From positions 1 through 40,225 of the forward strand of contig JAJQFY010000227.1 in the NCBI GenBank assembly GCA_021200935.1: a stretch of DNA of 40,225 nucleotides, read 5' to 3'. Shown piece by piece: positions 7,779 through 15,722 of this stretch; the first letter of the stretch is position 1, and each line of letters starts with the position of its first letter. The notes below the pieces were generated by a model, which saw nothing but the letters and a program-made list of their open reading frames with translations, did no database searches and was not told the DNA's origin. The translations under genes were made by a program, and so were the position numbers. The stretch is from Oscillospiraceae bacterium (GTDB lineage: Bacteria > Bacillota > Clostridia > Oscillospirales > Oscillospiraceae).

Positions 7779-9034
7779 CTGGTTACATTGTGGCTCTGCT
7801 CATATGCGTGGCCCTGTCCGGCTTTTTCTCCGCCTCAGAGATGAGCCTCTCCTCCGCCAACCGCCTCCGGCTGGAAAACGCCGCGGAGGACGGCAGCCGT
7901 TCCGCCAGGACGGCCCTGGAGCTTTTGGACAGATTTGAGGACGCCCTGAGCGCCATTTTAATTGGAAACAATCTGGTAAATGTGGCCTCCTCCTCTCTCT
8001 GCTCCGTGATCGCCCTGGGGCTGGCCGCCAGCACCGGCGCGGCGGAGGGGGCCTGCGCCACCCTGGCGACAGTGATTGACACGGTTATTATTATCGTCTG
8101 CGGCGAGACGATCCCCAAGATTCTGGCAAAGAAAAACGCCAACCGCCTGGCCCCCGCCGTGGCCGGGCCGGTAAAGGGGCTGTCCATCGTCCTAAAGCCC
8201 CTGATCTGGTGCGTCACCTCCCTGATTAATCTGATTACCGGCCATCTGCCGACAGACGACGAGGAAAACGACCAGGAGGCGGCGGTGGAGGAACTGCAAT
8301 CCATTATCGAGACCGCCGAGGACGAGGACGTGCTGGACGAGGAGCGCAGCGAGCTGCTCCAGGCCGCCCTGGATTTTGGGGATATCTCCGCCAGCCAGGT
8401 TATGACCTCCCGGGTGGATATGCTGGCTATCAACATCGACGACAGTTGGGAGGACATTCTCCGCCTCGCCGCCGACGCCCCCTATTCCCGCCTGCCGGTA
8501 TACGAGGGGGACACGGACAACATCATCGGCATTCTGCATCTCAACGCCCTGTACCGGGCCATGCTGGACGGGGAGGCCCACGACCTGCGGCCTCTGCTCA
8601 GCCAGCCCTGCTGGATTTATAAAACCGTAAAGCTCCCCGCCGTGCTGGAGCAGCTTCGCTCCCGCCAGACCCATCTCGCCATCGTCACCGACGAGTACGG
8701 CGGCACCGCCGGGGTCATCACCATGGAGGACGTGCTGGAATCCCTGGTGGGCGACATCTGGGACGAGACGGACGAGTTCGCCCCGGAGGTGGTGCAGACC
8801 GGCGACGGCCTGTGGGAGCTGGACGGAGACCTGCCCATTGGGGATTTCCTGGAGCTGACCGAGCTGGACGAGAAGTCCTTCGACTTTGAAAGCGAGACCG
8901 TGGGCGGCTGGGTCATGGAAATGGTAGGCGGTTTCCCCGCCCCTGGCTGCCGCGTGACCTACAAAAATCTCACCGTCACCGTCCTGGAGGCCGACGGCAA
9001 GCGGGTGGAAAAGCTCCGGGTGGAGCAGGAATAA
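7775..9034 (+). CDS. CNNM/HlyC-CorC family protein, copy 2
   Basis: A 419-residue paralogue of the preceding gene with the same architecture: DUF21 membrane domain (about 1-150), an acidic linker, a CBS pair (about 195-320, ending TMEDVLESLVGDIWDE) and a C-terminal CorC_HlyC domain. The ATG at 7775 lies inside the last codons of copy 1, and the copies are clearly diverged, so the duplication is old. The role is divalent-cation transport or its control, as for copy 1. A strong hairpin terminator follows 25 bases after the stop. Confidence 0.9.
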   Translation: MTGYIVALLICVALSGFFSASEMSLSSANRLRLENAAEDGSRSARTALELLDRFEDALSAILIGNNLVNVASSSLCSVIALGLAASTGAAEGACATLATVIDTVIIIVCGETIPKILAKKNANRLAPAVAGPVKGLSIVLKPLIWCVTSLINLITGHLPTDDEENDQEAAVEELQSIIETAEDEDVLDEERSELLQAALDFGDISASQVMTSRVDMLAINIDDSWEDILRLAADAPYSRLPVYEGDTDNIIGILHLNALYRAMLDGEAHDLRPLLSQPCWIYKTVKLPAVLEQLRSRQTHLAIVTDEYGGTAGVITMEDVLESLVGDIWDETDEFAPEVVQTGDGLWELDGDLPIGDFLELTELDEKSFDFESETVGGWVMEMVGGFPAPGCRVTYKNLTVTVLEADGKRVEKLRVEQE

Positions 9035-9059
9035 CGGACGCCTCAAAGCCTAAACGCGG

Positions 9060-9098
9060 AAAACCCGCAGCGACTGTTGAACAGACGCTGCGGGTTTT
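9060..9098. terminator. Bidirectional rho-independent terminator
   Basis: A 13-bp stem (AAAACCCGCAGCG / CGCTGCGGGTTTT) has a loop that can pair further (CTGT/ACAG). A-tract and T-tract flank the stem, so it can end both the plus-strand CNNM pair and the minus-strand esterase gene. Confidence 0.88.
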
Positions 9099-9133
9099 GG
9101 GTTAGGGGGGGTACAGCCGCTTACGCCGCAGGC

Positions 9134-10873
9134 TTACCCAATCTCAATCAAGCTGCCGTCCTCGGCACGGGCAAACTGGCTCATAAACTCCCAGGCGGCA
9201 GTGGCCTGATAATCGCTGTTGGCGTGTCCTGCGTCTATAAACGCTACCAGTTCTACCAGCGGCACACTGTATTCATCGCTGCTATAGCAGCTATACTCAT
9301 AGCTCAAGCCTCTGTCCACCACGGTAAACTTTTCGTCCGGCACAAAGCCCCAATACTCCTGGGCCTCAAAATCTTCCTCCCCATGCTCTATTTCATTAAC
9401 ATCCAGGATGTTCGCCCAGAAGGAGGCCCCGGCGTCCAGCACCGTCATCTGCGTAATGTCATCGACTACCGTGCAGCTCAGGCTGTCATTGGTTCCTACC
9501 ATGAAAATGAACGGCATATCATAGCTCTCCGCATCCATGACAAGCTCCTCTGTATCGCTTGCATTGTCTGTAGCCCCAAAGGGCGCCGCTGCCGCGATCA
9601 AATCCGGGTAAGCAAAGGCCAGGGACGCGGTACTCTTTCCGCCCATAGAGAAGCCAAAGACATATATCCTGGATGTATCTATGGAATAGGTCTCAATAGC
9701 GTATTGAATTACCTCATACAGAAAGGCGTCATCATAATACTGATAGTCCGGCGCGATTACTATAAATTCTTCCTCTGCCGCAAGCTGCGCCCAGCCACAG
9801 GATTTGACCACATTCACCGGGTCATCGTTGCCGCCGTGAAGCACCAGAACAAGAGGAACCTCCTCCCCGCTGTCCAGTACAGACTGGGGGACAAAATCAT
9901 AAATATCCCGATCCATATCCCCATCGTTCATGGTATGGTAAATCTGTTCAATGCCAAGCTCCCCCAGATTTGGCCAATCCATCAAAATCCAATCGCTCAT
10001 ATCCTGGGAGTCCAGAACCAGGTTGGCGCTGACAGACAGCCGCATGGTACGGCTCAAAAGGCTGGCCCAGGCATCCTCAATCAGCTCCGCATCCAATTCG
10101 TCTGTGCCTTCCGCAACGATTACCTTTTTCTGGGCATATTCACTGTTATAGAATATATTCCCCTCCTCTGCGTCCACCTCGTTGACCGCCTTGTAATAAG
10201 CGACGGCCTCCTCCGAGGCATTCACCAGGTAAGCGGGTATGGCCAGCCCCTCCGGCAGCGTCTCGTCAATTTCACCGCCAAAGGTCAGGATACCGGCAAT
10301 GCGGGAGGCGTTCTGGGACAGGACGTTGTTCACAAAGGTAGCGCCGCTGCCCTCCGCGATAATATATTGCAGGGTGTTCATGGTATGCCGGTCATACTCT
10401 CCCTCCGGCCCGTTGTCGCCCATGGTGATCACGCCGCCGGCCAGATAATACTGGGCCTCATAATAGACCGCCAGGTCGTCCTCGCTCCAGCTATCCCCGT
10501 TTATCGGCAGAGGCACCACAACGCAGCCGGGGGCCTGATCCGCAATGTCAATAAGCCCCAGCTCCTGAATCATCTCGTATGCCTCCTCCGCGCTGGCAGG
10601 CGCCGTGTCAGGATAGACAAAGAACACACTGTTCAGGAAATTGGACAGGATGTCAAAATCATACAGGTCGGGCGAGATATAAATGTAATATTTTCCTCCC
10701 GTGGTCTCGCCGCCAATGGTAACGTCTTCCATAAAATAGAAATTCTCCGGCAGGTCGCTGGATGCCTCCCCCGTGGCCTCCCCTGAACAGAAGGCAAAGC
10801 CGGAAGCCAGCAGCAATGCCGAAAGCAGCACTACCATTGCCAACAACGCAAAACAGAACCGTTTGGATTTCAT
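9134..10873 (-). CDS. Exported esterase/hydrolase with alpha/beta-hydrolase (PHB depolymerase-like) domain
   Basis: A 579-residue protein with an N-terminal signal sequence (about 1-30). The C-terminal half (about 320-575) is an alpha/beta-hydrolase of the feruloyl-esterase/PHB-depolymerase type: LHGG oxyanion loop (345-348), nucleophile Ser409 in GFSMGG, probable Asp463 in MVGTND, and His550 in DAGHANSD. The N-terminal half (about 45-240) also resembles a hydrolase fold (VVVPLPINGD, AGILTFGGEID) but has no GxSxG, so it may be a degenerate repeat. The Cys at 29 (FAFC) is a poor lipobox. A GEATGEASS linker follows the signal. AAAGGAGG precedes the ATG. A divergent LysR gene lies upstream. It probably acts on esters outside the membrane; the substrate is unknown. 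Confidence 0.8.
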   Translation of the reverse strand: MKSKRFCFALLAMVVLLSALLLASGFAFCSGEATGEASSDLPENFYFMEDVTIGGETTGGKYYIYISPDLYDFDILSNFLNSVFFVYPDTAPASAEEAYEMIQELGLIDIADQAPGCVVVPLPINGDSWSEDDLAVYYEAQYYLAGGVITMGDNGPEGEYDRHTMNTLQYIIAEGSGATFVNNVLSQNASRIAGILTFGGEIDETLPEGLAIPAYLVNASEEAVAYYKAVNEVDAEEGNIFYNSEYAQKKVIVAEGTDELDAELIEDAWASLLSRTMRLSVSANLVLDSQDMSDWILMDWPNLGELGIEQIYHTMNDGDMDRDIYDFVPQSVLDSGEEVPLVLVLHGGNDDPVNVVKSCGWAQLAAEEEFIVIAPDYQYYDDAFLYEVIQYAIETYSIDTSRIYVFGFSMGGKSTASLAFAYPDLIAAAAPFGATDNASDTEELVMDAESYDMPFIFMVGTNDSLSCTVVDDITQMTVLDAGASFWANILDVNEIEHGEEDFEAQEYWGFVPDEKFTVVDRGLSYEYSCYSSDEYSVPLVELVAFIDAGHANSDYQATAAWEFMSQFARAEDGSLIEIG

Positions 10874-11010
10874 AGATTTTCCTCCTTTATTGTGGTATAA
10901 TTAACTTGGTTCTATATAAAAGAATATCATATGACCTCTCTCCCGTCCAACAGGTCTTTCCAAAGAATCACAGGAAAAACACGATAATTCCCCCTCTATG
11001 GAGGTATACC

Positions 11011-11937
11011 ATGAACTTTACGCAGCTTGAATACTTCCTGACCATCGCGCAGACCGGCAGCATTACGGCGGCGGCCAGACGACTGTTTATATCCCAGCAG
11101 ACCCTGAGCGAATCCCTCCGCCGCCTGGAGGATGAGCTGGGCGTCACGCTGGTGCAGCGCACAAGACCCATTGCCCTGACGGAGGCCGGGCAGTGCGTGG
11201 CCGAGGGGGCCAGGGATATTCTCGACCGAAAGGCTCAAATGCTTCAGCAGCTAGAATCAGCCGAGGAAAAATACAGCCTCCTGATTCATATAAGCGCAAA
11301 GGAAGCGCCCCCTTTTCTGCCCAAACTGATTGCGGCCTTTCAGAGAGAACATCCCGAATATACGATAACGCTTCAATCCCACGAAAAAATGGATTCCTTT
11401 GCGTCCGGCATTCTTTTCTCGTCACCGTTTGCCGATTTGGACAGCCATCTGGCATGGTATCCCGTCTGGAAAGATACGCTTGCAGTTGTTGTCCAAGATG
11501 AACTATTGAAAAAGACCTTTGGCGGCAACACGGCTTGTCTGCGCCAACAGCTTTCCACCTCCGGCGATCTGGCGCAGCTCAAGCCGCTGCCCTTTGTTGT
11601 TCTCACGTCACCGCCCGATGTGTCCAACCCCATTCTAAGCGCCTTGGAAAAAGCCCATATTGACAGCGGTCAAATCCGTGAGGTAAGCAATTCCGCCCTG
11701 CTTCACAGTCTCTGTGAGATCGGCTCTGCCGCCACAATCCATCCGCAAAGCTATGCCTCTTCTCACTATGCCCACCAAATCACCGACGGCGTTTTGGAGC
11801 TGTTTCCGCTGGACGAACAATACGGCTCCTACCTTCTGCACATTGGCTGCGGCAGGCAATGCAGGCCGCAAAGCATTGAGCGGCAGTTTATACGCTTCAC
11901 CCAGGAGTTTATGAACCGGGAAATGCCGGTAAAATGA
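11011..11937 (+). CDS. LysR family transcriptional regulator
   Basis: A 308-residue regulator with a winged helix-turn-helix at residues 1-60 (MNFTQLEYFLTIAQTGSITA, then SQQTLSESLRRLEDELGVTL) and a substrate-binding domain from about 90 on. The frame is open further upstream, but ATG 11011 is chosen because GGAGGTATACC stands just before it and the protein then starts at the canonical LysR N-terminus. It is divergent from the exported esterase with 137 bases between starts, the classic LysR arrangement, so control of the esterase is likely but inferred. The effector is unknown. Confidence 0.9.
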   Translation: MNFTQLEYFLTIAQTGSITAAARRLFISQQTLSESLRRLEDELGVTLVQRTRPIALTEAGQCVAEGARDILDRKAQMLQQLESAEEKYSLLIHISAKEAPPFLPKLIAAFQREHPEYTITLQSHEKMDSFASGILFSSPFADLDSHLAWYPVWKDTLAVVVQDELLKKTFGGNTACLRQQLSTSGDLAQLKPLPFVVLTSPPDVSNPILSALEKAHIDSGQIREVSNSALLHSLCEIGSAATIHPQSYASSHYAHQITDGVLELFPLDEQYGSYLLHIGCGRQCRPQSIERQFIRFTQEFMNREMPVK

Positions 11938-11942
11938 CAAGA

Positions 11943-11963
11943 AGCGGTTCAAACCGAACCGCT
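11943..11963. terminator. Hairpin between convergent LysR and CarD genes
   Basis: AGCGGTTC and GAACCGCT pair around a 5-base loop. No clean T-tract follows on either strand, so terminator activity is uncertain. Confidence 0.4.
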
Positions 11964-11986
11964 CCTGCTGCTTGTGTAATATTCTT

Positions 11987-12505
11987 TTATTCCGCCTCCG
12001 CCGCCACGTCCAGCCGGGCGTGGATGAAGTCCTGCACGTTTTCCCGCGTGATGTCCAGCGCCACGGCAAGCTCCCCAAAGAGGAGATTTTCCGCCCGCTC
12101 CATGTACCGGCGGTCTACCGCGCCGAATTTCAGCTTGGCCTGCTCCCGCTCCCTCTTCTTCCGATAGGTGGACATGGTAAGACGCAGAAGATCCAGGCAG
12201 TCATGGCTCTCCAGCTCGGTTTTATAATGGTTTTCGAGCTGCTGGAGATTTTGGTTGTTATACGCCTCTGCATGGATATTTGGTATCTGGTCGATCAGGT
12301 TCATGGCCTCCTCCCGGCTGATGACCGGGCGGGTGAACACCCTGTCGTTATCCACCGGCGTGGTAATTGTGCCGGTCTGATATAATGGGGTCAGCACATA
12401 ATACAATCTCTCCGGGGCCGTCCTGCTGGCCCGCTTTGGCACAATCCCCGTCACCCGGCACACGCCGGTTCCCCCATATAAAATCAGATCGCCCACCTTA
12501 TACAA
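11987..12505 (-). CDS. CarD family transcriptional regulator
   Basis: A 172-residue protein with an N-terminal CarD/CdnL-type (RNA polymerase-interacting Tudor-like) domain: YKVGDLILYGGTGVCRV at 2-18, then YYVLTPLY and TTPVD, the standard beta-barrel pattern. The C-terminal half is helical. CarD proteins bind the RNA polymerase beta subunit and stabilise open complexes, in Firmicutes often at rRNA or stress promoters. The start is a TTG at 12505: AAGGGAG lies about 9 bases upstream and it is the only start at the conserved N-terminus. A consensus-like promoter lies at 12581-12609. Confidence 0.88.
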   Translation of the reverse strand: MYKVGDLILYGGTGVCRVTGIVPKRASRTAPERLYYVLTPLYQTGTITTPVDNDRVFTRPVISREEAMNLIDQIPNIHAEAYNNQNLQQLENHYKTELESHDCLDLLRLTMSTYRKKREREQAKLKFGAVDRRYMERAENLLFGELAVALDITRENVQDFIHARLDVAAEAE

Positions 12506-12580
12506 AGCACTACACTCCCTTAAAAAAAGTTAGATACAGCGCCCGTCCAGCAAACAGGCGCAGTTCTCCATTGCATACAC

Positions 12581-12609
12581 ATTATAGCACTTTTTTACGG
12601 TGGATGTAA
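12581..12609 (-). promoter_or_regulatory. Promoter of the CarD gene
   Basis: Minus strand TTACAT (12609-12604), 17-base spacer, TATAAT (12586-12581), giving a leader of about 70 bases. The remaining gap up to 12660 is AT-rich without a gene. Confidence 0.75.
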
Positions 12610-12663
12610 GGTTTTTTTTCAGATTTTTATATCTTTTTTATAAAAAGTTATGAGAAAAGTTAT

Positions 12664-12697
12664 GAAAAAGCCCGGCCCTTGCAGGTCGGACTTTTTC
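12664..12697 (-). terminator. Rho-independent terminator of the MFS gene
   Basis: GAAAAAGTCCGACC pairs with GGCCGGGCTTTTTC (two wobble pairs) across a 6-base loop, 16 bases after the MFS stop. The T-run is part of the stem. Confidence 0.75.
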
Positions 12698-12712
12698 ATA
12701 TTCGGCAGCATC

Positions 12713-13957
12713 TCAGCTTTCGGCCTTGGCGGCGTCCCGCTTATTCAGGGTGCGCTGGATAATAATCATAAGCACCACAGGGATCAGGGCCGTGATGGCG
12801 CCCATAATAAAGGTGGAGGTGACGTTTTCCACCGTGGCCTTCAGGATGTTGTTGGACACCCAGTTGAAGAAAATGGAGCTGAAGCCCAGGGCCAGCATGG
12901 CCACGCCGTAGTTAGTGCCGGAGTGCTTCGCCCCGAACAGGTCGGTGCAGAGGGCGGCATTCAGGGCGGAGGGGCCGCCATAGGCAAAGGCGATAATGGC
13001 GATGGTGGCGAAATAGCCATAGCCGGTGATGAAGGTCATCAGCGCAGCGCCCACAAAGGTCAGGCCGGACAAGATATACATGGTATTGGCACGGCCCAGC
13101 TTATCGCTCAGGGTGGACATGATAATGCGCCCCAGGGCGTTGGTGATGCCGGTGAAGGACACGCAGGCGATGGCGGCGCTCTCCGCCAGACCACGGGTCA
13201 TACCCAGATCCTTAATCAGCGGTACGCAAAGGTTCCATGTGCCGTTGATGAAGAAGATGGAGAAGAACAGGCACCAGAACGCGGGCTGCTTCATGGACTG
13301 GCCCAGGGTGTAGTTCTCGCCCCCGGAAACGGCCTTCTCCGGCAGGTTCAGGCTCTTGATGTACTCCTCGCTGGGAAGGCTCACAAAGCTGCTGGCAACA
13401 AGGCCCAGCACCAGGAACACACCGGCCAGGATCAGAAACACCGGGGTGAAGTTCACCACGCCGTCTGTGGTGAACACATTCATCAGGGCGTTGGACAGGG
13501 GGGTAAACACCACGGTGGACAGACCGAAGGCCCCGCAGGCCAGGCCAGAGGCCAGACCCCGGCGGTGGGGCAGCCACTTCTGGATGCAGCTAATGCAGGC
13601 GCCGTAGGCGAAGCCGGAGCCCAGGCCGCCCATGACGGCATAGGTGACATAGATGAGGGAAATGGTCTTCTCCGTCAGGAACGCGGTCAGGCCCACGCCC
13701 AGGGAGAACAGGATGACCCCCAGAAAGCAGGTCAGCTTGGGGCCCTTCTTGTCGTTGATGAAGCCGCCGATCAGGTTGCCGAACACAAAGGCAAAGATCA
13801 TATACGAGGACACCATCCCCGCGGCGGAGGCGTTCCAGTTGAACGCGGTGACGATGGGCGTTTTGAACACGCTCCACAGGTACAGGATGCCCACGCAAAG
13901 CTGCACAACCAGTGCGCCGATGATAGCGGGCAGCGGCTTACTATTGTTTTTCTTCAT
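12713..13957 (-). CDS. OFA-type MFS transporter (oxalate/formate antiporter family)
   Basis: A 414-residue protein with about 12 membrane helices. The start, PAIIGALVVQLCVGILYLWS (residues 10-29), and the following SVFKTP are the hallmark of the OFA group of the major facilitator superfamily, which moves small mono- and dicarboxylates such as oxalate, formate or lactate. GGFINDKKGPK near residue 65-75 is the MFS loop 2-3 motif. GGAGG precedes the ATG. It has its own promoter and terminator. The TetR regulator upstream is on the same strand and may or may not control it. Substrate is not determinable. Confidence 0.88.
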   Translation of the reverse strand: MKKNNSKPLPAIIGALVVQLCVGILYLWSVFKTPIVTAFNWNASAAGMVSSYMIFAFVFGNLIGGFINDKKGPKLTCFLGVILFSLGVGLTAFLTEKTISLIYVTYAVMGGLGSGFAYGACISCIQKWLPHRRGLASGLACGAFGLSTVVFTPLSNALMNVFTTDGVVNFTPVFLILAGVFLVLGLVASSFVSLPSEEYIKSLNLPEKAVSGGENYTLGQSMKQPAFWCLFFSIFFINGTWNLCVPLIKDLGMTRGLAESAAIACVSFTGITNALGRIIMSTLSDKLGRANTMYILSGLTFVGAALMTFITGYGYFATIAIIAFAYGGPSALNAALCTDLFGAKHSGTNYGVAMLALGFSSIFFNWVSNNILKATVENVTSTFIMGAITALIPVVLMIIIQRTLNKRDAAKAES

Positions 13958-14010
13958 GCTTCCTCCAAAAAAATACGCCCTTCCGCAGAAGAGGCTAAAA
14001 TCATACTTAT

Positions 14011-14039
14011 ATAATAGTCCTATTTCGCCCGTCTGTCAA
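14011..14039 (-). promoter_or_regulatory. Promoter of the MFS gene
   Basis: Minus strand TTGACA (14039-14034), 17-base spacer, TATTAT (14016-14011), about 50 bases before the ATG. Confidence 0.8.
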
Positions 14040-14100
14040 CGGCTGACCTTGATATTATCCCAAGGTTTTTTGCTGACGGACGAAAAGTTCCCCCTGGCTG

Positions 14101-14673
14101 TCACGAAATATCCTGCTTGGCCCCGGCCAGTATCTCCACACACAGGGCCGCCATTTCCTCCGGGGTCTCCCGCATCTCGGATTGCAGCCAGCCCCGGACA
14201 ATGTTCACAAACGCCCCCTCAAAGGCCAAGTTTAAGTAATGCTTTTCGGCGCTCTCCGGCAGGCCGTCCCGCTCCGCCAGGGAGGGCCTGGACAGCACAG
14301 AGCCAAGGGGTATCTTGGTAATCATAAAATTATGGGCCAGGCGCTTGTTGCCCCACACCTTTTGGAAAAAAGCAAGGTACTGTTCATATCCTCTGCCCTG
14401 AAAGGCCGCTTGAAGGACACTGCTGAGTTCCTGGGTCACGGAGTCCGACACCTCCGCCAGCAGTTCCTCCTTGGTGGCGTAATTCCTATAAAAGGTAGCC
14501 CGCGACACCCCGGCGCGGCTGACAAGCTCCGTGACGGATATTTTTTGCAGCTCCTTTTCACTGAGCAGGTGAATCAGCGCCGTTCGCAGGCACTCTCTCG
14601 ATATTCGATTGGATTCCGCCCCGGAAAGGCGCTGTATTCTGTGCTTCTCCAGCTCTGTTTTTTCTTCCGGCAT
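14101..14673 (-). CDS. TetR/AcrR family transcriptional regulator
   Basis: A 190-residue regulator with an N-terminal TetR helix-turn-helix: ELQKISVTELVSRAGVSRAT then FYRNYATKEELL, around residues 41-72. The C-terminal domain (about 85-190) would bind a ligand. An in-frame TTG at 14688 contains the ribosome site (GGAGG) in its second codon, so the ATG at 14673 (MPEEKTE) is the real start. A perfect 14-base palindrome lies between its promoter and its start, consistent with self-repression. It is divergent from the HdeD-like membrane protein, its other likely target. The ligand is unknown. Confidence 0.9.
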   Translation of the reverse strand: MPEEKTELEKHRIQRLSGAESNRISRECLRTALIHLLSEKELQKISVTELVSRAGVSRATFYRNYATKEELLAEVSDSVTQELSSVLQAAFQGRGYEQYLAFFQKVWGNKRLAHNFMITKIPLGSVLSRPSLAERDGLPESAEKHYLNLAFEGAFVNIVRGWLQSEMRETPEEMAALCVEILAGAKQDIS

Positions 14674-14779
14674 GACACAAGCCTCCAAATTTGTTTCCGC
14701 GATACAGATTTATATGAACTGTCTATTTCCAGCGGCTTCCTATGGATTTTTCCTGTGCGGTGTGCTACTATTGTCCGCA

Positions 14780-14793
14780 GAGACATTTGTCTC
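14780..14793. promoter_or_regulatory. Palindromic operator, probably for the TetR regulator
   Basis: GAGACATTTGTCTC is a GAGACA/TGTCTC inverted repeat with a 2-base centre, located just downstream of the predicted start of tetR transcription. Position and symmetry fit a TetR autoregulatory operator; binding is inferred. Confidence 0.55.
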
Positions 14794-14802
14794 ACCGTGT
14801 CA

Positions 14803-14831
14803 ATCGTATCACTTCCGGCGGCAAATGTCAA
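14803..14831 (-). promoter_or_regulatory. Promoter of the TetR gene
   Basis: Minus strand TTGACA (14831-14826), 17-base spacer, TACGAT (14808-14803). I could not find an equally clear plus-strand promoter for the divergent membrane-protein gene. Confidence 0.75.
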
Positions 14832-14881
14832 CCTGAAGCAAATTTATGGCCCGTTTCACGGGCGGAAAGGTGTTTTTAACC

Positions 14882-15445
14882 ATGAAAGCAATCAAGGAAA
14901 ATTCCAGCAGCCTGCTTGTCAGCGCGGCGGAGATCATTGTGGGCATACTGCTCTTTATCAACCCCACCGCATTCACCTCCGGCATCATCGTCCTGGGCGG
15001 CATTGTCCTGATCGTGATGGGCGCCATCAACGTCATTGCCCACCTGCGCCAGCCGGCGGAGCTGGCCATTCACGAGCGGCGGCTGACCGTGGGCCTGGTG
15101 GAAATCGCCGTGGGCCTGTTTTTCATCATTCGCCCAAGCTGGCTCACCGCCGTTTTCCCGGCTGTTACCATTATCTACGGCATCGTCATGCTGGTGATGG
15201 GCTTCGTGAAGGCCCAGTACACCGTTGACCTGCTGCGGCTGAAGCGGCCCCAGTGGTTCCTGGCCCTGATCAGCACAGTGATTTCCATCGTAGCCGCCAT
15301 CGTTATTCTCAGCCATCCTCTCTCCACCACCGCGTTCCTCTGGAACTTCACCGCCATTATGCTGATTGTTGAGGCCGTGATAGACATCGTCACCGTGTTC
15401 TTCAAGGGCAGCAAAAACGCCGGGGCCGGTGCCTCAGAGCAATAA
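14882..15445 (+). CDS. DUF308/HdeD-like membrane protein
   Basis: A 187-residue protein made of about six membrane helices arranged as pairs, with the repeated pattern of DUF308 (LLVSAAEIIVGILLFINPTA, and LVEIAVGLFFIIRPSW later). In Escherichia coli HdeD of this family is tied to acid resistance; for Firmicutes members the role is unknown. ATG 14882 is preferred over an in-frame start 36 bases upstream because GGAAAGGTG precedes it and the protein then begins just before the first helix. It is divergent from a TetR regulator and is followed after about 200 bases by a strong terminator. Confidence 0.85.
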   Translation: MKAIKENSSSLLVSAAEIIVGILLFINPTAFTSGIIVLGGIVLIVMGAINVIAHLRQPAELAIHERRLTVGLVEIAVGLFFIIRPSWLTAVFPAVTIIYGIVMLVMGFVKAQYTVDLLRLKRPQWFLALISTVISIVAAIVILSHPLSTTAFLWNFTAIMLIVEAVIDIVTVFFKGSKNAGAGASEQ

Positions 15446-15475
15446 ATCGAGCCCTCTCGCTGGAGAAATCAAAGA

Positions 15476-15592
15476 ATGAAACAAAGCAAGAACGGCGGCA
15501 TCGAGCAACTCATGCCCGACCTGTCCCCCGCCGCCCAGCCCGCCGGGACCCTAACCATGGCCCCCGGCACCTGCACCTTTTTGGTGGTGTAA
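15476..15592 (+). CDS. Possible 38-residue small protein or gene remnant
   Basis: An ATG with GGAG about 10 bases upstream opens a 38-codon frame ending TAA. The peptide begins MKQSKNGGIEQLMP and ends GTLTMAPGTCTFLVV. That ending resembles the last beta-strand of some glycoside hydrolases, so it may be the tail of a deleted gene rather than a functional peptide. It lies between the HdeD-like gene and its terminator, so it would be transcribed. No homologue is recognised with confidence. Apart from this and the terminator, 15446-15722 shows nothing. Confidence 0.3.
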   Translation: MKQSKNGGIEQLMPDLSPAAQPAGTLTMAPGTCTFLVV

Positions 15593-15650
15593 CAGGCACA
15601 TATATACAATTCCTGCATTTGCCTCTCCACAATCGTCCCATACAGCTTTA

Positions 15651-15693
15651 CCCCCGCTTTGCGCCTGTCACAAAAGCGCAAAGCGGGGGTTTT
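15651..15693 (+). terminator. Strong rho-independent terminator
   Basis: CCCCCGCTTTGCGC pairs perfectly with GCGCAAAGCGGGGG (14 bp, 11-base loop), followed by TTTT on the plus strand. It would end the HdeD-like transcript. On the minus strand the stem follows the thioesterase gene but lacks a T-tract. Confidence 0.85.
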
Positions 15694-15722
15694 GAAGCGT
15701 CAAGTCTTGGGATAGAAAAGCG

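Noticed and set aside
12650-14014. 454-codon plus-strand frame opposite the MFS gene
   Set aside because: Gly/His/Gln-rich translation typical of the antisense of a membrane protein; the MFS motifs on the other strand are decisive.
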